Assembly (NCBI GenBank): GCA_016744555.1 | Contig: JADGED010000074.1 | Coordinates: 1-10,820, forward strand | Reading direction: 5' to 3' | DNA: 10,820 nucleotides | Source: Desulfuromonadaceae bacterium | Lineage (GTDB): Bacteria > Desulfobacterota > Desulfuromonadia > Desulfuromonadales > Geopsychrobacteraceae | Part shown: positions 1-7,045 of the stretch, one piece after another | How the letters are laid out: each line of letters begins with the position of its first letter | Position numbering within the stretch: position 1 is the stretch's first letter | Notes under the pieces: model-generated | What the model saw: only the letters and a program-made list of their open reading frames with translations | Database searches by the model: none | Told to the model about the DNA's origin: nothing | Translations under genes and position numbers: made by a program

Positions 1-254
1 CGAAATGCTGTTTTGGTGTGATAGTAGCAACACAAAACAATTATGATCTCTAATGGCAAACCATAGCTTCGCCACATGAATAAATTTTCAGGATTTTGCA
101 AGGATTGCAAATCGACAAAAGCTAACGCTGCAACAAAAGCTAACCCCATACTGAGCAATTGGCTGGTGACTTGACGAGGGTTACGCAGAACAATTACAAA
201 TGCTGCAACAGGGCAGGAAACAACATTAAGCCAAAGGATAATTTCAGTTAACAT
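1..254 (-). CDS. N-terminal part of an integral membrane protein, possibly a PrsK-like histidine kinase (truncated by window edge)
   Basis: An open frame of 84 codons runs from an ATG at 254 to the window edge with no stop, so only the N-terminus is visible. An AGGA lies about 10 bases before the ATG. The peptide starts MLTEIILWLNVV and shows three hydrophobic stretches (about residues 3-23, 33-48 and 66-78), separated by a basic turn (LRNPRQ) and a loop with an FMWRSYGLPLE motif. This looks like the first helices of a polytopic inner-membrane protein. The short helices with a W-R-x-Y/F-x-L-x-x-E turn resemble the membrane region of PEP-CTERM-system histidine kinases (PrsK), which are common in this bacterial group, but that is only an impression. 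It starts 20 bp after the AsmA-like gene on the same strand, so the two are probably cotranscribed. No catalytic domain is in the window. Confidence 0.6.
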   Translation of the reverse strand, partial: MLTEIILWLNVVSCPVAAFVIVLRNPRQVTSQLLSMGLAFVAALAFVDLQSLQNPENLFMWRSYGLPLEIIIVLCCYYHTKTAF

Positions 255-274
255 ACTTTATTTATCCTAATGAT

Positions 275-2629
275 TTAATTACCAAACAACTTATCCAAAG
301 TATCATCTAACAATTGCTGCATCGGCTCTGCAGCAGAAGCTTCAGGTGATACCTTCTCCAGCAATTCTTGAGTAACTCGCTCTTTAGTTTTACTAACAGC
401 AATAGCTTGCAAAGCATCAGTATCAAACCCAATCGTCGGTATATCTGTTGAACCCCCGACTACCAACGGTAAAGTTCCCCACCCAGAGCGATCAACTACC
501 ATCTGTTTAATTTTTCTATCAATTCCTAACTTAGACATTGTCTCTGGTGCAAATTTAGTATCAAGCTTAAAATCTAGTTCACCTGCTGTCGAAACAGTAC
601 CACTGGGGGCTAGTTTTGTTTTACTACTATCAAGTAAAGCATCAATATTCATCTTATTATTTAGCAAAAAATATTCACCCGTAAAAGAGTCAAAACTAAT
701 GGCTTGCAAATCTGAATCAACGACAAAGCTTGCTAACGCTAATAACAATGGAGAACCTTTTACTGCTCCATCATATATGTCAAATCCACCTTTAAGCTGC
801 AACTGGTCAGAATTAACAGTACCACGTCCAGAAAAACTATTACGCCACTGCATTCTTCCTGACACTTTTTGGTTTGCACTCAACATTAAACCATCTGCTA
901 GCGTTGCCACATTGGGTTGACTAAGGGAAACTTTGCCATTGTAAGCAAAACCCTTAACCCCGAGATCTACCTCTGCAGACCCTTTAAATTTACCATCTCC
1001 GATCTTACTGAAGAAATTCGAAATCGTGATAATATTGTTTCTGATCTTAATATCTGCTGCTACCTTATCGATACGTAATTGTTTGTAGATCATACGATCA
1101 ACCGTCAACGTACCAACCATATTGATGGGGATTTCAAAAGGCCCTATTTCGTTACGTTGAGCACTACTATGGCTATTTATGTTTTCTGCCACTGATGGAC
1201 GTACTTCACTCACAGGATCAATGGTCTTTTCTGGTATAATTTTATTGATATCTAAGGTATCGGCAGTAAGGGCAAAATCTCCCCGAAACAAATGTCCAGT
1301 CTTTTCGGCATTAAGTTGTAATTTCAGTTGCTGGTCGCCATACTGCAGCTGCATATTATCCGTTTTTAAAATATTTTTTGCATAAATCACCTCACCACTT
1401 ATACCAGCACGCAAAGTATCCGCAGTAGCTCTGACATCTTTTAAATTTAATTTGGCACTCTGGAATAAATTCATACCATCTTTAATCTTACCAGCTAAAT
1501 CAATCTGCCCATTCAACGTCCCTGCAACACTATATTTTTGGTAAGCGCGTGAAAGTTCTGGGGGCAAGTTTTGCATTACTTTACGCAAGTCAAACTGCTT
1601 AAACAAAAGACTAAAAACGATAGCTGGATCATCAGTCGACAAATCGACCTCACCCTCGCCACCAAGAGCGATATCATTAAAATTAAGCAATAAAGTTGAA
1701 ATACGCAATTTTTTATTCTTGAAATCAAAATCAATCGAATAATTAACCCCTAACATTGCCTGTTCTACACGCTTATCGGGAAATTGATTCAACACCAAGT
1801 CGACTTTATCGCAAATAATTTTACCCTTCGATGAAATAGTCTCAGGAGTAACATCAACTTCGAGGTTAAGCGATAAATCAGCTGAGCCAAGCTTTGCCGG
1901 AATACGGTCCCGATAATAAGGGGCAAACTTTACCAAATCGAGAGCATCTAAATTTACCGTCATAGCTCCAGAAGAATTGGATATGTCATAGTTACCAGAA
2001 ACATCAATATTTGCATCATCAATCACAGCTGAAAGCTCAATTGGAAAGGGGCTCGTTAAAGAGAGTTGTTTGGCTTTGAAATTTAAATCTTTTAAAAAAT
2101 AACGATAAGGAGATTTTGCATTGATGAATTTATCAACATACAATAATTCTCCCCCTATAACTTTCACCTCTTTAACTAACAAATTAAACTTAGAGGAAGG
2201 TTTTGCCTTGGCATTACCTTTTGGATCGCCACCTGTATCAGCAGAAATCAGATCGCTAAAGTTGAATTTTCCATCAGGCATACGGCTAACAAATATTTCT
2301 GGTTGAACTAATAGCGCTTGATCCACAACCACCTTACCCATAAACAATGGCCAAAGCTGATAACGTAGCTCCATTATCTCAACATAAAAAAACTCTCCGC
2401 TACCGTTTTTTTCAGTTACTTTTAAATCGGCGACAGAAATACCAGAAAATATCCCAATATTTATTTCACCAAAATCAACTTTGCGCTGCAATGAATTTTC
2501 AACTAAAGGTAAAAGTGTCTTACGGACTCGCTCAGGGGTAATTTGAGTTTTAATTATAATAGCAAAGACAATTGCCATTACAGCCATTGTCCCAATTGCA
2601 AACATTCCAACCTTAACAGATTTAGACAT
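275..2629 (-). CDS. AsmA-family envelope protein (bridge-like lipid-transfer / outer-membrane homeostasis type)
   Basis: A 784-residue protein with a single N-terminal membrane anchor (about residues 8-26) and a long periplasmic body. Residues about 33-130 (ERVRKTLLPLVENSL, then IGIFSGISVADL, then MPDGKFNFSDL) are the usual AsmA/DUF748 opening: a helix followed by beta strands. A short polar linker (around GGDPKGNAKAKPSS, about residues 130-147) follows, then many alternating beta-strand segments. Residues about 600-700 (QLKGGFDIYDGAVKGSPLLLALASF and onward) match the AsmA C-terminal domain. Proteins of this family (AsmA, TamB, YhdP) form hydrophobic grooves that span the periplasm and are linked to phospholipid transport and outer-membrane integrity; that role is family knowledge. 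The ATG at 2629 is preceded by a G-rich run (CGGGGG) about 5 bases upstream. It heads a minus-strand unit with the partial membrane gene at 1-254. Confidence 0.85.
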   Translation of the reverse strand: MSKSVKVGMFAIGTMAVMAIVFAIIIKTQITPERVRKTLLPLVENSLQRKVDFGEINIGIFSGISVADLKVTEKNGSGEFFYVEIMELRYQLWPLFMGKVVVDQALLVQPEIFVSRMPDGKFNFSDLISADTGGDPKGNAKAKPSSKFNLLVKEVKVIGGELLYVDKFINAKSPYRYFLKDLNFKAKQLSLTSPFPIELSAVIDDANIDVSGNYDISNSSGAMTVNLDALDLVKFAPYYRDRIPAKLGSADLSLNLEVDVTPETISSKGKIICDKVDLVLNQFPDKRVEQAMLGVNYSIDFDFKNKKLRISTLLLNFNDIALGGEGEVDLSTDDPAIVFSLLFKQFDLRKVMQNLPPELSRAYQKYSVAGTLNGQIDLAGKIKDGMNLFQSAKLNLKDVRATADTLRAGISGEVIYAKNILKTDNMQLQYGDQQLKLQLNAEKTGHLFRGDFALTADTLDINKIIPEKTIDPVSEVRPSVAENINSHSSAQRNEIGPFEIPINMVGTLTVDRMIYKQLRIDKVAADIKIRNNIITISNFFSKIGDGKFKGSAEVDLGVKGFAYNGKVSLSQPNVATLADGLMLSANQKVSGRMQWRNSFSGRGTVNSDQLQLKGGFDIYDGAVKGSPLLLALASFVVDSDLQAISFDSFTGEYFLLNNKMNIDALLDSSKTKLAPSGTVSTAGELDFKLDTKFAPETMSKLGIDRKIKQMVVDRSGWGTLPLVVGGSTDIPTIGFDTDALQAIAVSKTKERVTQELLEKVSPEASAAEPMQQLLDDTLDKLFGN

Positions 2630-2718
2630 AACAACCCCCGAACATTAAAAATGGTGCATCACAAAAAAGCATTGACCGCAATCATCAAAAACTTAAGAGC
2701 CTAAAAATCTTTTTTTTC

Positions 2719-2727
2719 AGTATAGCA
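2719..2727 (-). promoter_or_regulatory. Candidate extended -10 promoter for the AsmA-like gene
   Basis: Read on the minus strand, the sequence is TGCTATACT: an extended -10 (TGn) followed by TATACT, five of six matches to TATAAT. No good -35 hexamer stands 17 bases further upstream, which is tolerated for extended -10 promoters. Transcription would begin near 2712 and give a leader of about 80 nt before the ATG at 2629. Identified by eye only. Confidence 0.4.
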
Positions 2728-2948
2728 AATTTTTCTATAACAATAATAGAAACTTATACAAATTATTAAAAAAAACGAATATTCTAGCTTTTCTAAATAG
2801 CTGAAACTTTCCTTGCTACAACAAAATTGGAGCATTTAACGCTAGAAATCAAAGCAAACTATCGATAAAATTCTTCAGCAGTAACTTTTTGTACATAAAG
2901 TGGAGAAAATTAATACAAAACTTATCTGGCTTGCAGCTGACAACACAG

Positions 2949-2970
2949 AATAGTTACACCTGTAACTATT
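2949..2970. promoter_or_regulatory. Perfect interrupted palindrome, likely operator
   Basis: AATAGTTACA and its exact reverse complement TGTAACTATT are separated by CC, giving 10-bp arms with no mismatch. The two-base spacer is too tight for a good RNA hairpin, so a dimeric DNA-binding protein site is the better reading. A weak sigma70-like pair overlaps it on the plus strand (CTGACA 2937-2942, then TGTAAC 2961-2966, 18-bp gap). Another is possible on the minus strand (TTGAAA at 2975-2980, 16-bp gap). I cannot name the regulator. Confidence 0.5.
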
Positions 2971-3177
2971 TATGTTTCAATCGTAGAAAGTTTTAGAGGT
3001 TAAATGACTTACAATTTGTTGTTTTGATGAAAAGTAAAAACTGACTTACATAGCAACAACCCTTCACATTGCTACTAAGCAATAAATGACATATAAATCA
3101 CCACCGCCCTCAGAGAAAAAAGTGGCAAGGTAATTTATATTGATGACTATATATCGAACTTGTTAAGGACTAAAAGC

Positions 3178-3672
3178 ATGAAAAGAATCTATCTAGCTGG
3201 CCCCGATGTTTTTTTGCCAGATCCAGTCACGCATGGTGATTCCTTAAAACAACTATGTCTTAATTATGGTTTTACAGGATTGTTCCCCCTCGATAATACT
3301 GTAGTTGGATGCAACAAAGCAGAACTGGCCAACAATATTAAACAGGCCAACATAGCTTTAATAAAATCATGCGATATAGTCATCGCAAACCTAGTGCCAT
3401 TTCGCGGGCCAGAACCAGATAGTGGCACTGTATGGGAAGTAGGTTTTGCCCAAGCACTGGGAAAGCAAGTTATAGGCTACTGTGCTGACCCAAGAGAGTT
3501 AAAAACCAAAACGCAAGATATGCTTGGGCTAGGAACCACCTGCGATCGTGATAAGCTAAATATGACAATTGAAGATTTTGGTTTAAGCCACAACCTTATG
3601 TTTGCTGACATTATTCAAGGAAATAGTCTTGAAGAGTGCTTAAAATATATTTCTACCAACATAGAAGAATAA
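3178..3672 (+). CDS. Nucleoside 2-deoxyribosyltransferase
   Basis: A 164-residue cytosolic enzyme of the nucleoside 2-deoxyribosyltransferase family (PF05014), which moves deoxyribose between bases in nucleotide salvage or hydrolyses the glycosidic bond. The N-terminus has the family YLAGPDVF signature (residues 5-12). SCDIVIANLVPFRGPEPDSG follows (64-83), then TVWEVGFAQALGKQV (84-98). E87 in the WEVGFA motif aligns with the catalytic glutamate nucleophile; D66, N71 and D81 sit at the expected substrate-binding positions. The length matches the family (about 140-170). I chose the ATG at 3178 because AAGGA (3165-3169) stands 8 bases before it; an in-frame TTG at 3160 would put this ribosome binding site inside the gene. 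It stands alone, facing the MmcQ/SseB unit, with a 550-bp upstream region. Whether it prefers transferase or hydrolase activity cannot be told. Confidence 0.88.
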   Translation: MKRIYLAGPDVFLPDPVTHGDSLKQLCLNYGFTGLFPLDNTVVGCNKAELANNIKQANIALIKSCDIVIANLVPFRGPEPDSGTVWEVGFAQALGKQVIGYCADPRELKTKTQDMLGLGTTCDRDKLNMTIEDFGLSHNLMFADIIQGNSLEECLKYISTNIEE

Positions 3673-3703
3673 CTAACTGGATCAGCCTAATGGATTTAGT
3701 TAG
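3673..3703 (+). terminator. Stem-loop between convergent genes, weak terminator
   Basis: CTAACTGGATC pairs with GATTTAGTTAG across a 9-base loop: 11 pairs, two of them G-U on the plus-strand RNA. It begins directly after the deoxyribosyltransferase stop codon and lies between two converging genes. There is no following T-run, so it may act as a 3'-end stabiliser rather than a classic intrinsic terminator. On the minus strand the two G-U pairs become C-A mismatches, so it favours the plus-strand transcript. Confidence 0.4.
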
Positions 3704-3728
3704 ATAAAGAAACAATTGCAACGTTCGG

Positions 3729-4085
3729 TTAGACACTGATGCCAAATGGTCTTTTAGACTTTGGCAGGCCCTTAACAACCAAATCGTAGGAATCGTCAAT
3801 CATTGCATAAATTTCTACGGTATCAATAGAACCATCAAGCACTACGGTATTCCAGTGTCGCTTATTCATGTGATACCCAGGTATAATTGCAGGATAAACC
3901 TCACGTAAAATTTCAGCTTTCAGGGGATCACACTTAAGGTTCAATTGTAATGGATTTGTGTTTATCCTGACCAAAGCAAACATTTTTCCGCCCACTTTGG
4001 CCACGAGAGTAATTAGATCAAAAGGGAAATCTTCCTCAGCAGCGCCCTTTGACATTAAATAACTTCTCAAGGTCGTTAAATCCAT
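3729..4085 (-). CDS. MmcQ/YjbR family protein
   Basis: A small protein of 118 residues of the MmcQ/YjbR family (PF04237). The order of motifs fits: a helical start (LTTLRSYLMSKGAAEEDFPF), a strand pair with GGKMFALV, the LQLNLKCDP segment, the PGYHMNKRHWNTVVLDGS core, and the C-terminal SYDLVVKGLPKSKR. Members fold like the MotA C-terminal DNA-binding domain, but no molecular function is established for most of them, so DNA binding here is only family-level inference. I prefer the ATG at 4085, with GGA about 9 bases upstream; an in-frame GTG at 4088 or TTG at 4091 would add one or two residues. It follows the SseB-like gene by 26 bp on the same strand, so they are very likely one transcript. 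Confidence 0.85.
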   Translation of the reverse strand: MDLTTLRSYLMSKGAAEEDFPFDLITLVAKVGGKMFALVRINTNPLQLNLKCDPLKAEILREVYPAIIPGYHMNKRHWNTVVLDGSIDTVEIYAMIDDSYDLVVKGLPKSKRPFGISV

Positions 4086-4111
4086 CACCAACTATCCATA
4101 TTAAAGTTAAG

Positions 4112-4549
4112 CTATTTAGTTTCGCTACCTTTATGACCGTGATCAACTGCAGTTGAATCTTTTTGGCTATTCTCTTTTGCGTTCTTAACTACAACTTTAA
4201 GCCACTTGATTTCCTCAGGTTCAAAAAATTTCTGTAACTCAGTACCATAATTAAGAGCCCAATATATTTTTGGTGAAGAAATTTCGGCGATATCATGGCC
4301 AGCGACAGATAAATATTTAGCATCACCATCGGCCCAATCGGTTAATCTATTAATGGTATCAAATAACATCAAATAAGTTTTGTCATTTGCTTCAACTAAA
4401 AGTGGCAATGCACCATTTTCTTGCTCTGGCTTATCTTTTTCTTCCACAATAGGGACATAAAAAAGTGAGTTTAGAAATAAATCGTAAAAGTCCGACTGCT
4501 TTTCTCCATCGGCGGTACATAATTTTATCGCATCATCAAGTTTTGTCAT
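4112..4549 (-). CDS. SseB-family protein
   Basis: A soluble, acidic protein of 145 residues resembling the SseB N-terminal domain (PF07179). FYDLFLNSLFYVPIVEE is the usual opening (the family has F-x-x-L-L-x-S-x-L-Y-V-P). GALPLLVEANDKTYLMLFDTINRLTDWADG follows, the segment in which SseB-like proteins carry conserved aromatic and W residues. The C-terminus (from about residue 125) is a charged tail ending HGHKGSETK, with no membrane segment or signal. Biochemical function is unknown for the family; the name comes from the E. coli sseB locus. The start is the ATG at 4549, with AAGGA 6 bases upstream; an in-frame TTG at 4612 would put that ribosome binding site inside the gene. First gene of a unit with the MmcQ/YjbR-like gene. 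Confidence 0.72.
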   Translation of the reverse strand: MTKLDDAIKLCTADGEKQSDFYDLFLNSLFYVPIVEEKDKPEQENGALPLLVEANDKTYLMLFDTINRLTDWADGDAKYLSVAGHDIAEISSPKIYWALNYGTELQKFFEPEEIKWLKVVVKNAKENSQKDSTAVDHGHKGSETK

Positions 4550-4582
4550 GTTAGATCCTTCTATATGAGTTAAATCTGGCGT

Positions 4583-4612
4583 AGCATAAAGTAGTGATGA
4601 ACCTTTAGGCAA
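4583..4612 (-). promoter_or_regulatory. Candidate sigma70-like promoter for the SseB/MmcQ unit
   Basis: On the minus strand, TTGCCT (4612-4607) and TATGCT (4588-4583) are separated by 18 bases, each matching four of six consensus bases. Transcription would start near 4576, leaving a leader of about 27 nt before the ATG at 4549 with its AAGGA. This supports the shorter gene start over the upstream TTG. Confidence 0.3.
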
Positions 4613-4744
4613 GGAAAGCTTTTTAAGTATTGTTTTGCGTTTAATTCACAACTCTGCTTTTCACTTGCTCCTTACCCCACCACATGTTAACAGTGCGTTT
4701 TTCATCATTCAAATGAGCTACATGCAAAACCATTGAGGGACAAA

Positions 4745-6376
4745 ATGATTCACCTTACAGATATTACCAAGCAACACGGCAATCGAGTATTATTCAAGAA
4801 TGCCAGCTTTCAAATTCTTCCCGGTAGTCGTACTGGACTAGTTGGACCAAACGGTGCAGGAAAATCTACCATTTTCCGAATCATTACTGGTGAAGAAGGT
4901 CTCGATAGCGGTGATATAAGCTGTGGCAAAAAAACTGTTATTGGCTATTTTTCTCAAGATGTTGGTGAAATGTCTGGCCGTAGTGCACTTGAAGAAGTAA
5001 TCTCTGCCTCCGAAGTGACCGTAAAACTTGGTGAGCAAATTCGCACCATGGAAGCTCAAATGTGTGAACCAATGGATGATGATGAGATGGCATCATTGTT
5101 AGAACGATACGGTAATGTACAACAAGAGTTTGAACACCGAGGTGGCTATGACTTAGAAAGTCGTGCACAAGCAGTACTAACCGGTTTAGGAATTGGCCCC
5201 AATGACTATGCCAACCCAGTTGAATCATTCAGCGGTGGCTGGAAAATGCGCATCGCTTTAGCTAAGATTCTTACCCTGAACCCCGATGTACTTCTCCTTG
5301 ATGAGCCTACTAACCACCTTGATGTAGAATCAATTATATGGTTAGAAAATTGGCTTGCCGAGGATTATCAGGGGGCTTTGGTTATGACTAGTCACGACCG
5401 TGACTTCATGAACCGTCTAGTTAACCGTATTGTCGAAGTCGCTGCCGGAACTATTACCAGCTACAGCGGTAATTACGATTTTTACCTCCGCGAACGTGAA
5501 ATACGACGAGAGCAATTAGAAGCAAGCTACAAGCGCCAACAAGATATGCTTGCCAAAGAAGAAGACTTTATTGCTAAATTCGCTGCTCGTGCTTCCCATG
5601 CGGCGCAGGTACAGTCACGGGTAAAGAAATTAGAGAAAATCGAGCGGATTGTACTACCGGCAGAGCAAAAACTGGTCAGATTTGAATTTTCAGAACCACC
5701 ACGTAGTGGCGATGATGTAATCTCCCTACAAGACTTAGGTAAAAGTTGGACACAAGAAAATGGTACAGAAAAACCGGTATTTTCTGGGATTTCTGGCATG
5801 GTAAGTCGGGGCGATAAGATTGCCGTTGTCGGCGTTAACGGTGCAGGAAAATCAACTTTTCTTAAAACTATCATCGGTGACACCTCTACAAGTTACGGTA
5901 GCGCTACTATTGGAGCTAATGTTCACAGTGGCTACTTCAGCCAACATTCAATGGAACTGTTAAATCCCCAAAAAACTGTTTTTGAAACCGTACAAGATGC
6001 ACTCCCTATGCAAACCATCGGAGTATTACGCAACCTTTGCGCTGCATTTCTATTTCAAGGCGACGATGTAGATAAAAGGGTCGACAAACTATCTGGTGGA
6101 GAAAAAGCCCGCTTGATTCTAGCCACCCTTCTCGGCCGCCCACTGAACTTATTAATCCTTGACGAGCCGACTAATCACCTCGACATCCAATCACGTGAAG
6201 TATTACTCGAGTCCTTGCAAAAATTCACCGGCACGCTGCTACTAGTTAGCCACGACCGTCACTTTTTGCGCTCTTTAATTGGAAAAGTATTTGAAATTGA
6301 CCATGGCAAAATGGTTACTTATAAGGGTGATTATGAATACTATTTGCAAAAAACAGGTCGTGATCATCTCGCATAA
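4745..6376 (+). CDS. ABC-F family ATPase (ribosome-associated type, two ABC domains)
   Basis: A soluble protein of 543 residues with two complete ABC domains and no membrane segment, the ABC-F layout. Domain 1: Walker A GPNGAGKST (34-42), Q-loop near Q71, signature FSGGW (162-166), Walker B with DEPTNHLD and catalytic E187, and SHDRDFMN after it. A charged helical linker (about 250-310, with YKRQQDMLAKEEDFIAKFAA and KKLEKIERI) joins them. Domain 2: Walker A GVNGAGKST (363-371), signature LSGGEK (449-454), Walker B LILDEPTNHLD with E474, and SHDRHFLR. ABC-F proteins bind the ribosome E site and relieve stalled or antibiotic-blocked translation; which subtype this is cannot be told by eye, so no symbol is given. 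The ATG at 4745 has GAGGGA (4735-4740) just upstream; the in-frame TTG at 4733 would lie before it. All catalytic motifs are intact. Confidence 0.93.
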   Translation: MIHLTDITKQHGNRVLFKNASFQILPGSRTGLVGPNGAGKSTIFRIITGEEGLDSGDISCGKKTVIGYFSQDVGEMSGRSALEEVISASEVTVKLGEQIRTMEAQMCEPMDDDEMASLLERYGNVQQEFEHRGGYDLESRAQAVLTGLGIGPNDYANPVESFSGGWKMRIALAKILTLNPDVLLLDEPTNHLDVESIIWLENWLAEDYQGALVMTSHDRDFMNRLVNRIVEVAAGTITSYSGNYDFYLREREIRREQLEASYKRQQDMLAKEEDFIAKFAARASHAAQVQSRVKKLEKIERIVLPAEQKLVRFEFSEPPRSGDDVISLQDLGKSWTQENGTEKPVFSGISGMVSRGDKIAVVGVNGAGKSTFLKTIIGDTSTSYGSATIGANVHSGYFSQHSMELLNPQKTVFETVQDALPMQTIGVLRNLCAAFLFQGDDVDKRVDKLSGGEKARLILATLLGRPLNLLILDEPTNHLDIQSREVLLESLQKFTGTLLLVSHDRHFLRSLIGKVFEIDHGKMVTYKGDYEYYLQKTGRDHLA

Positions 6377-6459
6377 ATATATCCAGAGCACTGCTACATT
6401 TAATTAGACGAACAACGTACTATTATTTCAGCGATTTCAAACCTAAGAATTAAACCCCA

Positions 6460-6473
6460 TTCTAATATTAGAA
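6460..6473. promoter_or_regulatory. Perfect 14-bp palindrome upstream of the retropepsin-like gene
   Basis: TTCTAAT followed by ATTAGAA is an exact 14-bp palindrome. It lies just upstream of a candidate -35 element (6487-6492) for the gene at 6548, a position where an activator or repressor could bind. It is very AT-rich, and one such palindrome could occur by chance in this base composition. Confidence 0.3.
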
Positions 6474-6486
6474 CAATTTACTTTCG

Positions 6487-6515
6487 TTGAAACTGCCAGT
6501 AAGATTCAATAAAAA
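6487..6515 (+). promoter_or_regulatory. Candidate sigma70-like promoter for the retropepsin-like gene
   Basis: TTGAAA (5 of 6 matches) and TAAAAA (4 of 6) stand 17 bases apart, with transcription expected near 6522 and the ATG at 6548. No convincing terminator separates this from the ABC-F gene (stop at 6376), so read-through is also possible. Confidence 0.3.
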
Positions 6516-6547
6516 GTAACATAATATTTAATTGGGGATTACACCAT

Positions 6548-7027
6548 ATGAAGAAAAACAAAAACTCACTTTTAATTGATATTGGCTGGTGCGAGTGGGT
6601 CTCTTTTCCAAGCTTAAAAATACCTGCAATTGAAGCCCAAGTTGTAATGGATTCAAAGCACTCTATTTTAAATATTTTTGATTATTCCACCTTTAAAGAA
6701 GGTGATGATTTAATGATTAGTTTTGGTGTCCACCCGATTCAAAACTATAGTGATGTTGAGGTGTATTCGGTTATTCCAGTTAAGAGTCGTCGCTTAGTAT
6801 CTTTTGCCGACGGTGACCGAGAGTGGTGCTATGTCATTGAAACTGAAATGCGGATTGGATCAATGAAAAAAAATATTGATTTGACTTTGGTTAAACGTGA
6901 AGAGTCTACTTTCCGCCTCCACCTTGCACCACAAACTATCAAAAGCTTAGTTAAAGTAAATCCTAAAGAATGCTATCTAACGGGTGATATTTTAGGGAAT
7001 TTTTCCATGTCTGCAGCCTTCAACTAG
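6548..7027 (+). CDS. Degenerate retropepsin-like 'RimK/LysX' family protein (PF05618 / COG4067), active-site Asp lost
   Basis: A 159-residue soluble protein. Its pattern follows the family annotated as putative ATP-dependent zinc protease or retropepsin-like RimK-linked protein. The family start IGWREWV-x-x-P-x-L-x-I matches IGWCEWVSFPSLKIP (12-26). The segment around SFGVHPIQ (58-65), the V-x-S-x-x-D-G-x-x-E region (about 85-97), the VIETEMRIGSMKKNIDLTL strand pair, and the C-terminal VNPKECYLTG all align. However, the catalytic D-T-G of the KVDTGA(K/R)TS motif is V33-M34-D35 here (codons at 6644-6652), while the flanking K37, S39 and L41 are kept. The later LGR motif is LAP. It is therefore probably a pseudo-enzyme, or uses a shifted Asp. 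GGGGA (6534-6538) lies 9 bases before the ATG. It converges with the kinase gene; no rimK-like ligase is in the window. Confidence 0.78.
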   Translation: MKKNKNSLLIDIGWCEWVSFPSLKIPAIEAQVVMDSKHSILNIFDYSTFKEGDDLMISFGVHPIQNYSDVEVYSVIPVKSRRLVSFADGDREWCYVIETEMRIGSMKKNIDLTLVKREESTFRLHLAPQTIKSLVKVNPKECYLTGDILGNFSMSAAFN

Positions 7028-7045
7028 ATAAAAATCAACAACCAT

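Larger units (their letters stand above)
2630..3177. other. Gene-free intergenic region between divergent AsmA-like and deoxyribosyltransferase genes
   Basis: About 550 bp with no credible gene on either strand. The few ATG-started frames are under 20 codons and lack ribosome binding sites. The stretch is very AT-rich, with runs of A and T (for example T-run 2710-2717 and A-run near 2767). The notable content is the candidate AsmA promoter at 2719-2727 and a perfect interrupted palindrome at 2949-2970. A small ATTGCT-ACTA-AGCAAT hairpin also lies at 3068-3083. The length is unusual for this otherwise compact window, so a regulatory region or an unrecognised small RNA is possible. Confidence 0.6.

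Noticed and set aside
2651..2704. 17-residue open frame antisense to the AsmA leader
   Set aside because: No ribosome binding site, very short, and it overlaps a promoter-leader on the other strand.
2701..2720. T-run after AAAAATC as an intrinsic terminator on the plus strand
   Set aside because: No GC-containing stem precedes the run and there is no plus-strand gene upstream to terminate.
3068..3083. Hairpin ATTGCT-ACTA-AGCAAT
   Set aside because: Six weak pairs, no T-run after it and no gene before it to terminate; likely chance in AT-rich sequence.
3160..3177. Upstream TTG start extending the deoxyribosyltransferase by six residues
   Set aside because: The AAGGA ribosome binding site lies inside this extension at the right distance from the ATG at 3178, and the family signature begins directly after that ATG.
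4550..4612. TTG start extending the SseB-like protein by 21 residues
   Set aside because: The extension contains the AAGGA for the ATG at 4549 and a candidate promoter, and it has no similarity to the family start.
4938..5228. Open frame antisense to the ABC-F gene (also 4838-5059 and 5527-5883)
   Set aside because: These lie entirely inside a gene with full ABC motifs and have no family features, only composition echoed from the real frame.
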